64,000 nt of DNA from Lactarius indigo (GCA_025766275.1 JAFKAC010000026.1:496001-560000), one strand, 5' to 3'; numbered from the stretch's first letter, positions 34,492 to 47,100 are shown. Notes: generated from the sequence alone by a model not told the origin. Numbers and translations: made by a program.

Positions 34492-36152
34492 TTAAGACCA
34501 AGATCCTCATCGTGGCGTACTCGACCAGAGATCAGTGGACGCCTTTCCGTCCCTACCATATTGAACGACGGGGAGACCGTAACGTACCAACAAGATTCTT
34601 GGGAGCAGCCCAGTGGAGAGAACGAGGAGAGGACACGGGATACTTTGTGGAGTTCAATGGTCCAAACCGTTTTCGACCTGTTGAGTTCAATTTCGAACAC
34701 CTCTGTTGGACCGAGGTTACTTGGAACCCTATAGACCATCGCTGGGATATCGTACGACCAGCCGGAAGAAATTACAACTGCGACATCGACGCGCGAGAAC
34801 TTAACAGCCGCGCAGACTACGGTCCCATTGACGGACAAGCACAGGAACATACGGACGAAGGAATCAGTGGGGAAGAGACCTCCGACGACAACCAATCACC
34901 AGACCGAGGAAATACGCCAGCAGAAGAAGCCAGCCTAGGAGCTATTGGCGACCATATCATACAACAGACTGAGTCCCTGACTATCCATCAACCTGAACCA
35001 GAAACAATCCACGTTCACAGCCCAGTAGCTCCAATGGCAACAGCCACCATCACGCAAGAAGAAGCACGGATCACCATAGAAACCAGGGATCAAATAGCCC
35101 TAGAAGAACAAAGACGCATCGCAGCGGAATCGCGAGCCAACCTGGCTCCTATCGACCCATACACCGGTCACCGAATGACTGACGACGACGTAGCCATCCA
35201 TCGTGCCATCGGACCAGACGTAGCGGACCCTCCCAGCGGTGGAGGAGGACCCCCTGGCGACTTACCAGGCGGAGGACCCCCACCCCGAGGGACAGGATTC
35301 GGAGGGTTCCCTGGAGGATTCCCAGGAGGTCCACCAGGAGGAGGACACCCCGGGGGAGGATTACCAGGTGCAGGCCCCGTTATTCCCCCTCCAAATAGTA
35401 AATTAGCTGGCGAAGCACCCACAGTATTCGACGGAGAACGCGCAAAAGTCGAAGCATTTCTCATCCAATGGCACGTCTACTGGGGCATGAACGCAGATGA
35501 GGACATCATGGCCACACCGTATCGACGAGCTCTCCTCTTCCTATCATACATCAAAGGCATTAACATCAGCGAATGGGTGTTGGCAATGCTTACCTGGCTC
35601 AACGGTCAGATACAAGTAGGAATACCCCGAACAAGTGAAGGACTATGGAACGAAGTCACGCGCAGCTTCATGCAGCGCTTCAGAAACATGATGGAACAAG
35701 AACAAGCCCAATATGAGTTGAAGAAAGGGCTCAAAATGATTGGGGGCAATTTAGATGAGTACTGTACTCAATTTGAACAACTAGTGCGACGTGCACATTA
35801 TCGGCTTGACGACCCCCAGACACTCGATCTGTTCGCAAGTGGATTACCCACCGACCTATACTCCAAGGTATACACCCTCAACTCCCCACGAAATTACCGC
35901 GAGTGGAAAGAAGCGGCCACTACCTGCCAGCAACAATACATGCACCTCAAAGCGATGCTCAACAAGGGGGCGCCGCAAAAACAAGAAAGATCGCAAAGAC
36001 AACAACAGCGCCCCTGGCAGGGACCGCCAAGAAGCTCCTGGCAGCCCCGAAACCTCCCACAAGACCCAAACGCGATGGATACATCTGCAGATCGCATCAG
36101 AGGGCGATTAACAGGAGCAGAAGAAATACTCACTCCTCGCCCTCCATATTGA
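34479..36152 (+). CDS. Gypsy Gag (capsid part)
   Basis: 557-codon frame with no AUG until 35034. The upstream ~185 residues nevertheless look coding (WTPFRPYHIERRGD, HRWDIVRPAG), so initiation may be non-AUG or the start may have mutated. A Gly/Pro-rich segment (~245-300) precedes a Ty3-type capsid domain: VFDGERAKVEAFL, WVLAMLTWLNGQ, LWNEVTRSFMQRF, LDEYCTQFEQLVRRA, LFASGLPTDLYSKV. The frame stops at TGA 36150-36152, just before the zinc knuckle, which continues in the same frame. That stop is probably a mutated arginine CGA. Confidence 0.88.
   Translation: MERNIKTKILIVAYSTRDQWTPFRPYHIERRGDRNVPTRFLGAAQWRERGEDTGYFVEFNGPNRFRPVEFNFEHLCWTEVTWNPIDHRWDIVRPAGRNYNCDIDARELNSRADYGPIDGQAQEHTDEGISGEETSDDNQSPDRGNTPAEEASLGAIGDHIIQQTESLTIHQPEPETIHVHSPVAPMATATITQEEARITIETRDQIALEEQRRIAAESRANLAPIDPYTGHRMTDDDVAIHRAIGPDVADPPSGGGGPPGDLPGGGPPPRGTGFGGFPGGFPGGPPGGGHPGGGLPGAGPVIPPPNSKLAGEAPTVFDGERAKVEAFLIQWHVYWGMNADEDIMATPYRRALLFLSYIKGINISEWVLAMLTWLNGQIQVGIPRTSEGLWNEVTRSFMQRFRNMMEQEQAQYELKKGLKMIGGNLDEYCTQFEQLVRRAHYRLDDPQTLDLFASGLPTDLYSKVYTLNSPRNYREWKEAATTCQQQYMHLKAMLNKGAPQKQERSQRQQQRPWQGPPRSSWQPRNLPQDPNAMDTSADRIRGRLTGAEEILTPRPPY
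34494..34504 (+). other. Gypsy primer-binding site, self-priming type
   Basis: AAGACCAAGAT lies two bases inside the 5' LTR. It is the exact reverse complement of 34250-34260 in the LTR, the predicted 5' end of the RNA. This is the Tf1-type layout, in which the folded 5' end of the element's own transcript primes reverse transcription. No tRNA complementarity was recognised. Confidence 0.7.
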
Positions 36153-36473
36153 CCTCGTGGAGGATTTCTGCAGAGGGGGGGGGGACGTAATAACCCAAGG
36201 CCAGTCACTTGTTACAATTGTAGAAAGGACGGACACATGGCCCACGATTGCAGACAACCACGAAGGGATTACCAATCCCACGCATCTACTAGTCGGTATA
36301 TCGACACTGACTACCATCAACAAGAACCCGAAGTCGCTACCAGGGCGGTCCAAGACGTACCCCCTCAACAGCGCGCCAGTGACTGGCTTAACGGGGTGGC
36401 AGGAGAATCGGACGATGTAAAAGACATTATCCTCCAACAATTGTGGAAGAAGGAGGGTTTTCAGGACGCCTGA
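36153..36473 (+). CDS. Gypsy Gag nucleocapsid part (after premature stop)
   Basis: In the same frame as 34479-36152 but beyond the TGA. Contains the CCHC zinc knuckle CYNCRKDGHMAHDC at ~36210-36251, which binds genomic RNA in Gag proteins, and ends at 36473. It overlaps the start of the pol frame (36443), which lies in the -1 frame, so Gag-Pol would need a frameshift here. A G10 run at 36175-36184 lies between the stop and the knuckle. Confidence 0.75.
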   Translation, partial: PRGGFLQRGGGRNNPRPVTCYNCRKDGHMAHDCRQPRRDYQSHASTSRYIDTDYHQQEPEVATRAVQDVPPQQRASDWLNGVAGESDDVKDIILQQLWKKEGFQDA

Positions 36474-37975
36474 ACCCATCGGCCTGGGTGAGGGCAGTTA
36501 ATTGTAACAGTGTAATCATGACTCGCTACCGTTCTATGAGAGTCCCAGTTTCAATCCGCACAAGTTACGCAATGGCCGACATACGAGCTTTAGTAGACTC
36601 AGGAGCAACCCACTGCTTCATGAGGCCCTCCTTCATCAAAAGGATGGGGTTCAGGACCAAACTGCTAGACGTCCCGAAGAAAATATGGAACATCGATAAT
36701 ACCGAAAACAAATCGGGGCGTATTACCCATTATATCGATGTGGACGTACAAACTAAAGGGGTTAATAAGGAAATACGCTTCCTTATCACCGACATAGGAG
36801 ATGAAGACGTTGTATTAGGATACCCATGGCTCGCAACATACGACCCTCACATCAAATGGTCACAGGCAGCCATACACGAAGCAATGCTCCCCATTGTCAT
36901 CCGATCAGTAAACCCTCGCATCGAACGGATCACACCGGTAGTGGCAGCCACCTCCGTACAAGACAACGAATATGAAGTTGTACACTCCTGCGTCATCACC
37001 GACGAACAACGACAACAATTCGAAGAAGGATGTCGGATCAGGGCAACAGCGACGGAACTCGCCATCGCGGCCCACCAATACGTCAACAAAGCTGAGTTAC
37101 CCTCCGAGTATCGAGAGTTTGAACGTCTCTTCAGTGAAGAGGCGTCGGACAGGTTTCCCCCTAGTAGACCCTGGGATCACGCGATCGAGTTCAAGCCAGG
37201 AACGGCGGATGCCATTGACTGCAAAATATACCCCATGACTCAAGAAGAAGACAAGAAATTACGGGAGTGGATAGACGAACAACTAAAGAAGGGATACATA
37301 AGGCCTTCCAAATCCCCATACGCGTCATCCTTTTTCTTCATCAAGAAAAAGGATGGAAAACTACGGCCGGTGCAAGACTACCGAAAGATCAATGCGGTTA
37401 CCATTCGCAATCAATACCCGCTCCCCCTCATTTCCGACCTTATCACGGACCTCAGTAACGCCCATATTTACACCAAGCTTGACATTAGGTGGGGGTACAA
37501 TAACATATGCATCAAGGAAGGAGACGAAGAGAAAGCAGCGTTTAAAACGCGATACGGACTATTCGAACCCACGGTGATGTTTTTCGGCCTGACCAACTCC
37601 CCTGCGACGTTCCAGACCATGATGAACTTTATATTTAGAGATATCATGGCAAAGCACGAAGCACGTGGAACGATTATTAGAGTCTACATGGACGACATCG
37701 GTATCGCCACCGGGCTCAAGCATTCGCTGACAGACCACATTGAAGCGGTCAAGGACGTCCTCCGCGTATCTATGGAACACGACCTCTATTATAAGCTTGA
37801 AAAATGCCTCTTCCACTCCCCACGCATGGATTACCTGGGGGTAATCCTTGAAAAGGGGGTGACACGCATGGACCCAATCAAAATTGCCGGCATCAAGGAC
37901 TGGCCTACGCCAACCAAAGTTAAGGACGTCCGCTCTTTTCTCGGATTTTGCAATTTCTATCGACCTTTCATATGA
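36443..37975 (+). CDS. Gypsy protease and reverse transcriptase
   Basis: Aspartic protease active site ALVDSGATHCF is near residue 50. RT landmarks: EFKPGTADAIDCKIYPM, KKKDGKLRPVQDYRKIN, KLDIRWGYNN, FGLTNSPATFQ, the catalytic YMDD at ~37687, and DYLGVILE. The frame ends at TGA 37973-37975 within the RT thumb/RNase H connection. The expected residue there is arginine (RRFIRGF-type context), and reading resumes in the same frame at 37976. RT catalytic residues are intact. Confidence 0.92.
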   Translation: MEEGGFSGRLNPSAWVRAVNCNSVIMTRYRSMRVPVSIRTSYAMADIRALVDSGATHCFMRPSFIKRMGFRTKLLDVPKKIWNIDNTENKSGRITHYIDVDVQTKGVNKEIRFLITDIGDEDVVLGYPWLATYDPHIKWSQAAIHEAMLPIVIRSVNPRIERITPVVAATSVQDNEYEVVHSCVITDEQRQQFEEGCRIRATATELAIAAHQYVNKAELPSEYREFERLFSEEASDRFPPSRPWDHAIEFKPGTADAIDCKIYPMTQEEDKKLREWIDEQLKKGYIRPSKSPYASSFFFIKKKDGKLRPVQDYRKINAVTIRNQYPLPLISDLITDLSNAHIYTKLDIRWGYNNICIKEGDEEKAAFKTRYGLFEPTVMFFGLTNSPATFQTMMNFIFRDIMAKHEARGTIIRVYMDDIGIATGLKHSLTDHIEAVKDVLRVSMEHDLYYKLEKCLFHSPRMDYLGVILEKGVTRMDPIKIAGIKDWPTPTKVKDVRSFLGFCNFYRPFI

Positions 37976-40576
37976 GGCTTCGCAACCAGGGCACAACCAC
38001 TTAACAAGCTTACACGAAAGGACACCGAGTGGCGTTGGGGAACCGAAGAAGAGAAAGCATTCCAAGACCTCAAAACCCTTGTCACCAGCGAGCCCATCCT
38101 AGCACACCCCGATCTCACCCAACAATTTGAGTTGGAGGTCGATGCGTTGGGTTTTGCAACGGGAGCGGTCCTCCTTCAACGCAAAAAGGACGGCAAACGA
38201 CACCCCATTGGTTACTACTCATCTACTCTCAATGAAGCAGAACGGAACTATGACATTTACGATCTCGAACTCCTGGCAATTGTCAAAGCTTTCCGCCATT
38301 GGAGGCCCCTTCTAGCAGGCTCCCCTCACAAGATCAAGGTCTTCTCCGACCATCTAAACCTACAATACTGGAAGTCACCGCAAAAGATTAGCAGACGCAT
38401 TGCCAGGGAAGTACTCGAACTCTCCGAATATGACTTCGAAATTCACCACGTCAAAGGAACCTCCAACGGACGTGCTGACACGCTGTCGCGAAGACCAGAC
38501 TACGACCAAGGGGAACACGACAACGAAGGGATAACAGTACTACCAGACAGCATCTTCATACGCGCAAACATCCTGGAAGAACTGCGAAACCCTCACGAGA
38601 GGCCGGAGATCCTACCAGTAGAAATGATCCCTATGCATCCCATTTACAAACAAGACATAGCTAAGTTGAGGCCGTGGGTCGACGCGCATAAACTAAAAGA
38701 CATTGAAGGGACATGGTATAAAGACGGACGTCGAGTGGTCACCGGAGGCGTCCATGACAAACGCACCATCATCGCCGCACATCACGATTCCCCTGTATAC
38801 GGCCACCCAGGCATTAAACGCACCCTCCAACTGACAGAACGACACTACTGGTGGCCACAGATGAAAAATGACATTACAGACTACGTGAAAGGGTGCGCGG
38901 AATGCCAACGACACAAAGTCAATCTCCGCCCCATCCGAGCGCCTCTGCAACCCATCTATCCCAAACCAGAAGCCCTACCGTTCGAGACCATCGCAGTGGA
39001 CTTCATCACTAAACTCCCCATATCTCGCGGCTATGACTCCATTCTAACAGTAACAGATCACGATTGCACCAAAGCCGCCGTCTTCATCCCTTGCCATGAA
39101 GAGATAACCGCTGAAGGGACAGCTGCTCTGTACATGTCACACGTCTTCCCACGATTTGGACTCCCTTCGCGTGTTATCAGTGATCGAGACCCACACTTTG
39201 CATCCAAATTTATGCGAGAAATATGCAAGATCCTCGGCATCAGCCAAAACATCTCGACCGCTTATCACCCCAGAACTGACGGCCAATCAGAACGAACCAA
39301 CCAGTGGCTGGAGCAATACCTCCGCTTCTGGGTAAATGAGCGGCAGGACGATTGGGTTCGATATCTACCCATGGCAGAATTCACGCACAATAACTGGCCA
39401 AACGAGACCACGTGGGAGTCCCCCTTCTTTCTCTTATCAGGGTACAACCCCCGCGCTGATTGGACCGATAGGCCGTCCCCTATCCCACAGGTATCATTAC
39501 GACTAGACCAATTCAAACAGGCACGACAACGCGCCTTCTCCTGTATGTTCCGGGCACAAAGGTCATGGGTCAAACACAAAGATACGCCAAAATTCAAAGA
39601 AGGAGACCTCGTGTGGCTCAAAGGACGCCACCTACGTACACATCAACCAACCGCGAAATTAGCTGCAAAACGGCATGGACCGTTTAAGGTCGTCCAGGTG
39701 ATGTCCCCTGTCAATTATCGCCTCGAGCTTCCCACGCAGTGGAGCATACACAACGTCTTCCACATAGATCTTCTCACACCTTATCGTGAGACGCCCACAC
39801 ACGGACCAAACTACCAGCGCCCACCACCGGATTTGGTAGATAACGAAGAAGAATACGAGGTCGAGAAGATTCTGGACTCTCGGCGATTTGGCAGAAGACG
39901 TCGGCTCCAGTATCTCGTCAAATGGAAGGGGTACCCAGACTCGGACAACCAGTGGGTCGATAAGGATGACGTCTTCGCAGACCAAGCCATTCGGGACTTC
40001 AAAACCTCAAACCCCGACCAAGAAATACATATAAGGGCTGCGAGATGTTGCACTAAGTCTCCATCCCCTACTCCTGAATCTCATCTCCTCATGACTACCA
40101 ATGCCTCCACACCGAACCCCACGCTCGTCGAACACCTTGCCCGGGGCGCAGTGGCCCGTAATACACTACACACCTTCAGAGCTCCTAAAGATGTCCCCAA
40201 CGAAGAGGGGCTTATCACCCAGCAAGAGTGGGACGCTATCCAGAGACGCTTCCCCTTACCTACCGGAGGGGTCCTCGCCGACGACACCACCCCCACTTAC
40301 AACCTCATCGACCCCGATACCAGTCGACAATACAATACCACCCCCATCACCATTGAAGAACTCGCCGCCCTTCGAGCGGCTCTCCCAAGCGCTGACGAGT
40401 GCGCAGTCACTCCGAGCATGGGAGAGACAGTGGAAGGAGACGGCGCGCAAGTGGCAGGACGAACAGCTACACCTAGCGGAGATGCGAAGGAAGGCGAGGA
40501 AGGCGAGGCAAAAGTATTGGAGGACGATAACGCTATCTATGACGATAGCGATCAATACCCGGCAAGACACCCTTTC
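37976..40576 (+). CDS. Gypsy RNase H, integrase and chromodomain
   Basis: Follows the in-frame TGA at 37973. RNase H region: FELEVDALGFATGAVL, NYDIYDLELLAIVKAF, GRADTLSRRPD. Integrase zinc finger: H in HHDSPVYGHPG and CAECQRHK. Catalytic D-D-E: VDFITKLP (~38996), SDRDPHFAS (~39180) and QSERTNQWLEQYL (~39288). A chromodomain at ~39855-40010 (YEVEKILDSRRFGRRRRLQY, LVKWKGYPDSDNQWV) should guide integration toward marked chromatin. A ~190-residue tail follows to 40576, where the inner element interrupts it; the frame resumes at 47632. Confidence 0.93.
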
Positions 40577-40967
40577 TGTCACGATCACGTGACATCACGG
40601 TCACGCGTCACAAACGCCAGCGAACAAGTATTGCGAAAGACTGACTCAGAACCTCAGAAGTAGCACGCCTTATGGTGCTATCATGTATGCATCACAGAAA
40701 ACAGCCACGTAAACCCCAGTATTGTATGAGTATAAGAGTAGTTGAGTAGCCAAGTAGATAACTTGTCTACTCTTAGTCCTTTGAAACCAATCTACAGTTG
40801 TCTTGTCTTCACTTGCCCGAATCCCCCCCTCTCTCGTGCGATTGCCTTCGGCCTGAGCCACGATCACCCCAACTTCAACTTAGTCATTGACTAAGTTCCG
40901 ACACTACCTGCCCTTGCCTTGGGCCCGAACTCGAACGCGTCACGGACGGTCCGTTGGTACCGTGACA
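40577..40967 (+). repeat. BTB-element 5' LTR
   Basis: 391-bp LTR. It starts with a palindromic cluster of TCACG/CGTGA motifs (TGTCACGATCACGTGACATC). Confidence 0.95.
40731..40737 (+). promoter_or_regulatory. BTB-element LTR TATA box
   Basis: TATAAGA, 34 nt upstream of GTCTACTCTTA (40765-40775), the predicted RNA 5' end. Confidence 0.6.
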
Positions 40968-40978
40968 TAAGAGTAGAC
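40968..40978 (+). other. BTB-element primer-binding site, self-priming type
   Basis: TAAGAGTAGAC immediately follows the 5' LTR and is the exact reverse complement of LTR positions 40765-40775. The same geometry is seen in the surrounding gypsy element with an unrelated sequence. The site also forms a local hairpin (TAAGAGT-AGACC-ACTCTTA). Confidence 0.7.
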
Positions 40979-41166
40979 CACTCTTACCCTGCCACGAACG
41001 AGGCGCAAGTCGTTCGTACGAACTACTGGACGAGACGCTTGATCTCTCCTGTAGCCCGAGACCCTGAACTGCTGTAGGAAAGGACGATAGATCCTCCTCA
41101 CACGAACGAACCCCGATTGCCGCAGAACGAGGCAAAAAGCGTTCCCAGAAAACCGCGAATTACAGA

Positions 41167-44100
41167 ATGAGGCAATCGCCCTCCTCTGTAACCAGAACCG
41201 TGCGCGTAACAGTTCCCGAGTGGACGCGAAGCACACCGACACCCAGTGCGATCGATACTGCGAGTCACCAACAAAACCGAACCACGATGGATAATCTTAG
41301 AACGGAAACTGTTGCTGCTGGACGAGGCGAAACGCGCCCCCACGAAACCACGACTTGTGTGCATGACAGTCCCCACGCGGACGTACAGCACCCAGAGTCA
41401 GGGCACATGACGGATAACCTTCGACAACACGAATATATTGAACCAACTAGCGGACACAACGTAAAGTGTTCGACAGATAGAACGACACCCTCGAACCGCG
41501 CAATGTACTGCGCAAACGAACGACGTACAGAACAGAACCTGAACAACCCACGGAAAGAGTCAGTGATACTCGAGCAGCCCACGACGCTGGTGAACGAACA
41601 CGGACGACTCACGAAACAAGCGCAAAACAATGCGATGACACAGAACTTGAAGAACCCCACGCTCAACGAATCGAGCAAACGGGCACCTCCGCGTGTGAAA
41701 CCTACGAGGGAACGCGTAATCGAACGACACAGCACAGAACCAGTAGGAACGCCACCCAGAGATCACGACAGCCGAGTAGACGGATGTCAGCAGAAAGAAC
41801 CTGACAGCCACAAGGAAGAGCAACGTACGGACACGCAGAGATCGATGAACGCCTCATCGATAACAAAGAATCATCTCCCATACGCGGACCCCGAACCACG
41901 ACCAAGTGCTTCTCGAATGGAAGAACGATACGGAACCCCAGGGCCTAACGGCAAAACAGACCACGGCGCAGAGGAAGTCATTCGACCCCCGAACGAGACT
42001 CGACTGCCCAAAGAAAACGGACCGACGAGGACTTTATTCAGAGACCATACTGACTGTTGTCAGCTAGGACATGACCGGACCGAGACAGAACCACGTACTC
42101 ACGAGCCGTCGAGGAAAGACCTACACGAACTCCGAGAGGAGTTGAGTAACAACGACACGAACTTGGTCAATCGATACCAACACGACAGAACCAGAATAGA
42201 CTCGTGTACTGATATACGCAACGCGACACGATTAGTCAACGAAAGAGATGAGGAATCAACGACAGGGGATCACGCCCGATCCGCGAACTTCGAATTGCAA
42301 TCGATTACTTCTCAGACAGGAGTGCGACGAGGCCCTCGATCAAAGATCCTGATAACAGATAGTGAAACAAGAACTAGGAACTTCTGCGACGACGAGCTAC
42401 CGGAGGTAACCAGCCCAGAAACATCGACGAACGAAGTGATGTTACATGCCTGGCGAACGGACGTCAGCAACACAGATGATACGATAAGGAAGTGTCCACC
42501 GAACTTGTATGACAGATACGTGGAAAACGACCAAGTCGAAACCCGTGTAGAATCACTACGCGAGGAGACGCACGAAGCGACATACCCGAAACGGACAAAT
42601 CGAAACCCATGTCAAACCATGACGAGTGGAGGCGTACCGAACAACGAATACACCGATCAGATAAGTCGAAGCCCGTGTAAGGCCGTTACACGCGGAGACG
42701 CACCAGATGACGCGCGTACCAACCAGGTAAGGCGAAGCCCGTGCAATAGAAACGCACGAGGAGACGCACTAGGTGACCGAATCACTACGCCTGTCCAGGT
42801 GATGAAAATGAATCGGAACGAACCACGCTTCGAGGAATTCAAAAGCGAACCCCCATCGAAAACGGTGTCGCAATCCCCGCGAAACAACCGGGACAAACCA
42901 GAGGCAGCCAAAGAAGTCACCACGTTCTTACCAAGGAAACTCGTGACACGAGAGACATCAATATACGAACAATTGTCGCCAGAACAGATCGCGATCGGAA
43001 TTCGAAGAATGAACGCCACTGCTAGGCGGAAAATAATCGCGCGAATACTGAACGTCGACGAGCTCACACTGAAACGAATCGCGACCAAACTCCGAGGTAC
43101 GGACGTCAGTACGCGACGAAAAGTGGTATCACGACTCGCAGAAAGACTGAGAAGCGAACGGAAGGATGAGAACGCCGGAAGCGATGACGGTACGGCAGTA
43201 AAAACACTCACAAGTCATATGCCCGTGAAAGAACATCACGACAAAGTTGCAAAACTCGCGTTGCAGACGTTGAACAACCCCGACAACCAAAGCGAAAAGA
43301 GAAAGGAAACCCCAGACGGACGCATCAAAATCCACGAAAGTACGTCGACTAAAGTGATCGCGACACACGAAGAAGAACATCGAGGTGACGCGCTTGCAAT
43401 GAGCAACTCAAGAACCTCGGACAGAATCACCAATCACGGTAGGAAGGAGAAATTGAACCTCGAACTAGAATTCTGCGAACTTCGCCCCATCACCAGTATA
43501 AGCGAAGCATCGAACCAACGAGACGACATGGTTCTTGCGTACCAAGAAACGACCCAATGGGAATCACTCACCTACGCAACACCTCCATACGCCGTGAATA
43601 AAGGAGGAACTCACCCAGTCATCGACCGGACCGACAAAGAAATACCAGAAGTGAAACCACACATCACACTGCCGCGAGGCACCAAGGTCGACACCATCGC
43701 GCAGTCGGTGAAAGAACAACTCCGTAAGAAGGGAGGAGAATCGCCGCCGAGACAACGTACGAATCGGAAACCGAGGTTCTCGGGGGAAGCCGCGCGAAAA
43801 TCCCCAATGCCACGCACAAACGATCACGTGATCGCATCGATACCCGATGAACCAACAACCTCGCAATACAAGAGACACTCACTAATCACAAAAGGACGTG
43901 AATGCTCAAACAACTCCTTAATGGAACGACTCGCTGAAAGATGCCTCCGCGAACCTAAGAAGTTGACTATGTCACCTCCTATCTGCTCGGCAAAGGAAGA
44001 AGGAAAGCAACCACCATTGTACGAATGGCTAAGCCAATTAACTGTACGAAACGCGGGTACGATCCCGTTAATCTCAGACGTCTTGAACCAATTGTCGGAC

Positions 44101-47100
44101 GACACACCCCTCATCGCGCTCGACATATGTCAAGTGTACTATGTCACCTGGCGTCAGGTTATGGAACAACGCCAGATGCTCTTCGCACAAACAACAAACC
44201 ACGACTCCTGTATCCTACGTCGGACGTATCCCATAAAGTTGTTCAACTACACGTGCGATGGTCTGATCATCGTACTTCCCGACAAAAACACGACTAGTAT
44301 CTACGGAACCATCCGAATGGACAATAATAAGGTCGTCAGATTACACGACTGCCTGCAAATACTGCCCATCACTAAACCTGTACACCACACGCTCGACATC
44401 CTCGGATATCGACAACCCGAAGATGTCCCCTCGGATTGGACACATGATTGTACTACCGCCCTTAAAACACTCCACGCCCCCCCCCTTGTTACAGACATCA
44501 TCCATGACCAGCAAAATCGGCGCACCACAACGCAAGTCGTCAATCACGTCGCTCAAACACTCTCTATTGCAGCACGACATTACGACCACTGCGGTCATCA
44601 ACTCCTGCCTAGGACTCATGACCTCGCACACCGCCAGTGGCACCCTTTACTCGCCCCTACTACGACCCCCCCTGATCCTCCGAACCTCTTGCGTTACCAG
44701 CGTATTGTTAGACGTATCCCACGTCTTGTCCTTACTCCTCCCGACTACAACCTTCACCGTCGTCACAACCGGGGCACACCCCCTCATGCAACTACCTTTT
44801 CTTGCCACCATACTCCATCCAATCGCACCAAGCCTACCGTCGTCGGTCTGCCCTCCCCTTACCTCCGCACGACCGCTCCGACCGCCTTGGCTGACGATCA
44901 ATTTCTCGTTCACCCGACACCCTGTGCTGACGGTCCCCGATTCCCCCGTACCCATCTTGTGATCGTGGACGATCCCCTTCTCGGGAGGGGGGTAATTCAG
45001 TCGCCCCACGACTCAATCACCGCAAAACACCCAGACAAGAACAAAAAACCGCTTACCCGTCGGCGACTTCCTATGAAAACAGAAACTGCTAAGCATAACG
45101 CAGGAGGTCTAACACACCAGGGAAACAAAAATCCCCCTAAATTACTCCGCGCACCCTCGTCGTCCATCGACCCGCAACAAGATACACCCTGTTGCAACAC
45201 ATTCATCCGGGACTCCGACGCTAGGACCTCCAGGTCTCCCGATTTTGTTACCACCGTACTCACACACATCCCCCACACTCCCCCACACATCAACCAGAAT
45301 AATAATTCAAAGTATCGCTCATACACCAACGGTCGACCAAAAGGTCCGAGTCGACGATGGATGCAATATCTCAAAACTCGCGCCAACCCTCGACGGTTTA
45401 ACGAACATACAACGCAGCTATTGGTAACGCGATCCACCCACGACATACAACCGTCTAAAGAGACAACACGGTCCCCATCCGAGATACTCACGAGGTCGAT
45501 ACCCTCGACACGTCAGCAGACACCCACCAGCTCGCAAACAAGTGATAAACATCTCCCCATGCGGGGCACACTCCACAGAGATCTCTCATCGATTACAGCG
45601 ATTGGGAAAGGATCGATTAGAAATCTTCCAACGACACACGGAGAACTCACGCCACAATCATGCAAACCATCTCATATTTCAGATAAGACACGTTCACCGA
45701 AACTGGGGAAGACCCACTACATATTCTATGAGGAACTGCGCACCCCCGATCGTACAATCAATACCATCAGAAGTCAAAAGAAGACGCCGCTAATTCAGGT
45801 ACCCTGGAAATATCAAACCACCGTGCACCAGGAAACCATAGACGGTGTCTGTATATCGGTATGGTTTGTACGATATAAGAGACAAGTACAGTCAACCGTC
45901 AAACCCACCACCTTGAGTTCCCCACTAATGCAGGAACACCGCTCACAGTCCCTAACCGTTACAGCAGAACAGGTTCCCAGTCAATGGACTTTCGAATCAG
46001 AAACCCTTGCGCCTCTTCCCATTGACACCACTCGACCCATCTGCCCGTCACCTCAGCATCCACCTCCTGACTCTACAGTAGACGAGACGGAACGGCCAGC
46101 CTCCGTTCTCCATAATGATGCTAACAAAATAACTACCAGCATGGGAAACGAACCATCGCCAACTCAGGTTAATCAACGAACCACGACTCTCAAACGACAC
46201 CACCTATACGACCTTCCGAGTGCGGATGCTATATTCACAACAAAGGACTTCGAGTTTCGCGTCCACAGCATTTTCTTCACACGCGAGTCCTCACATTTCC
46301 GACGACTTTGGGGAATCCCTGGGTCGAGCCTCGAAAAACCCATCCACGTAGCAGACGAAGGACCGGTCTCAGCCAGAACCGACGTCACTGAAATATACCA
46401 CGTCGACCTTGACGACATAACGTCCGAGGAATTCGCGCTACTCTTGTGGGTTTTCTATAACCCGACACATTCAGTCTATGAGGCTACCGCACGGGAATGG
46501 ACACTAATCCTTCGATTAGCGCAGAAATGGGGATTAGCTGCAGTCGAAGCACTGTGCTGGAGAGAACTTCTAAACAACGACGACATTACTCGCTCTCGTC
46601 TACAGGTACCACGCAACCGATCTCCCTGTACGAACAATGACGTTCGTCACCTTCCCCACCCACAAAGGGGCCAGATGCGGTCGACCACCCCTAACGAATC
46701 CGACGAAGTTCGTCACCTCCCTCACCCACGCGCGATCCACGCGCAACCGACCGCCTCTAACGAGCCAGAACCCGAAGCACGACAGTGCCTACCCATCGTA
46801 ATCGATCTCGTCGAAGATCACAATCCGACGCCAACACGAGGACACCCTAACGACCGCCGAGGCATACGAACTAGTACCTACCATTGCCGCTACTGCCAGG
46901 GTATCGGACACACCAAGGCCTTCTGTCGCCAACCTCACACTCGGTGTACCCCGCAGCGACGGTGTGTCGTTCCACCTCGCCACCCCTACTATGGACTCCG
47001 ATGTCCTGCGTCGTCGACTCCACCTGCTAATGAACGCACCCGTACGTGGATACGTGACTCGCTCTCCCCCGCTCGAGCGATCCAACCGACCACGCGCCCG

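Noticed and set aside
40670..40867. 65-codon frames duplicated at 47329-47526, and 29498-29695 duplicated at 49358-49555
   Set aside because: They lie within the BTB-element and copia LTRs and have no recognisable protein features.
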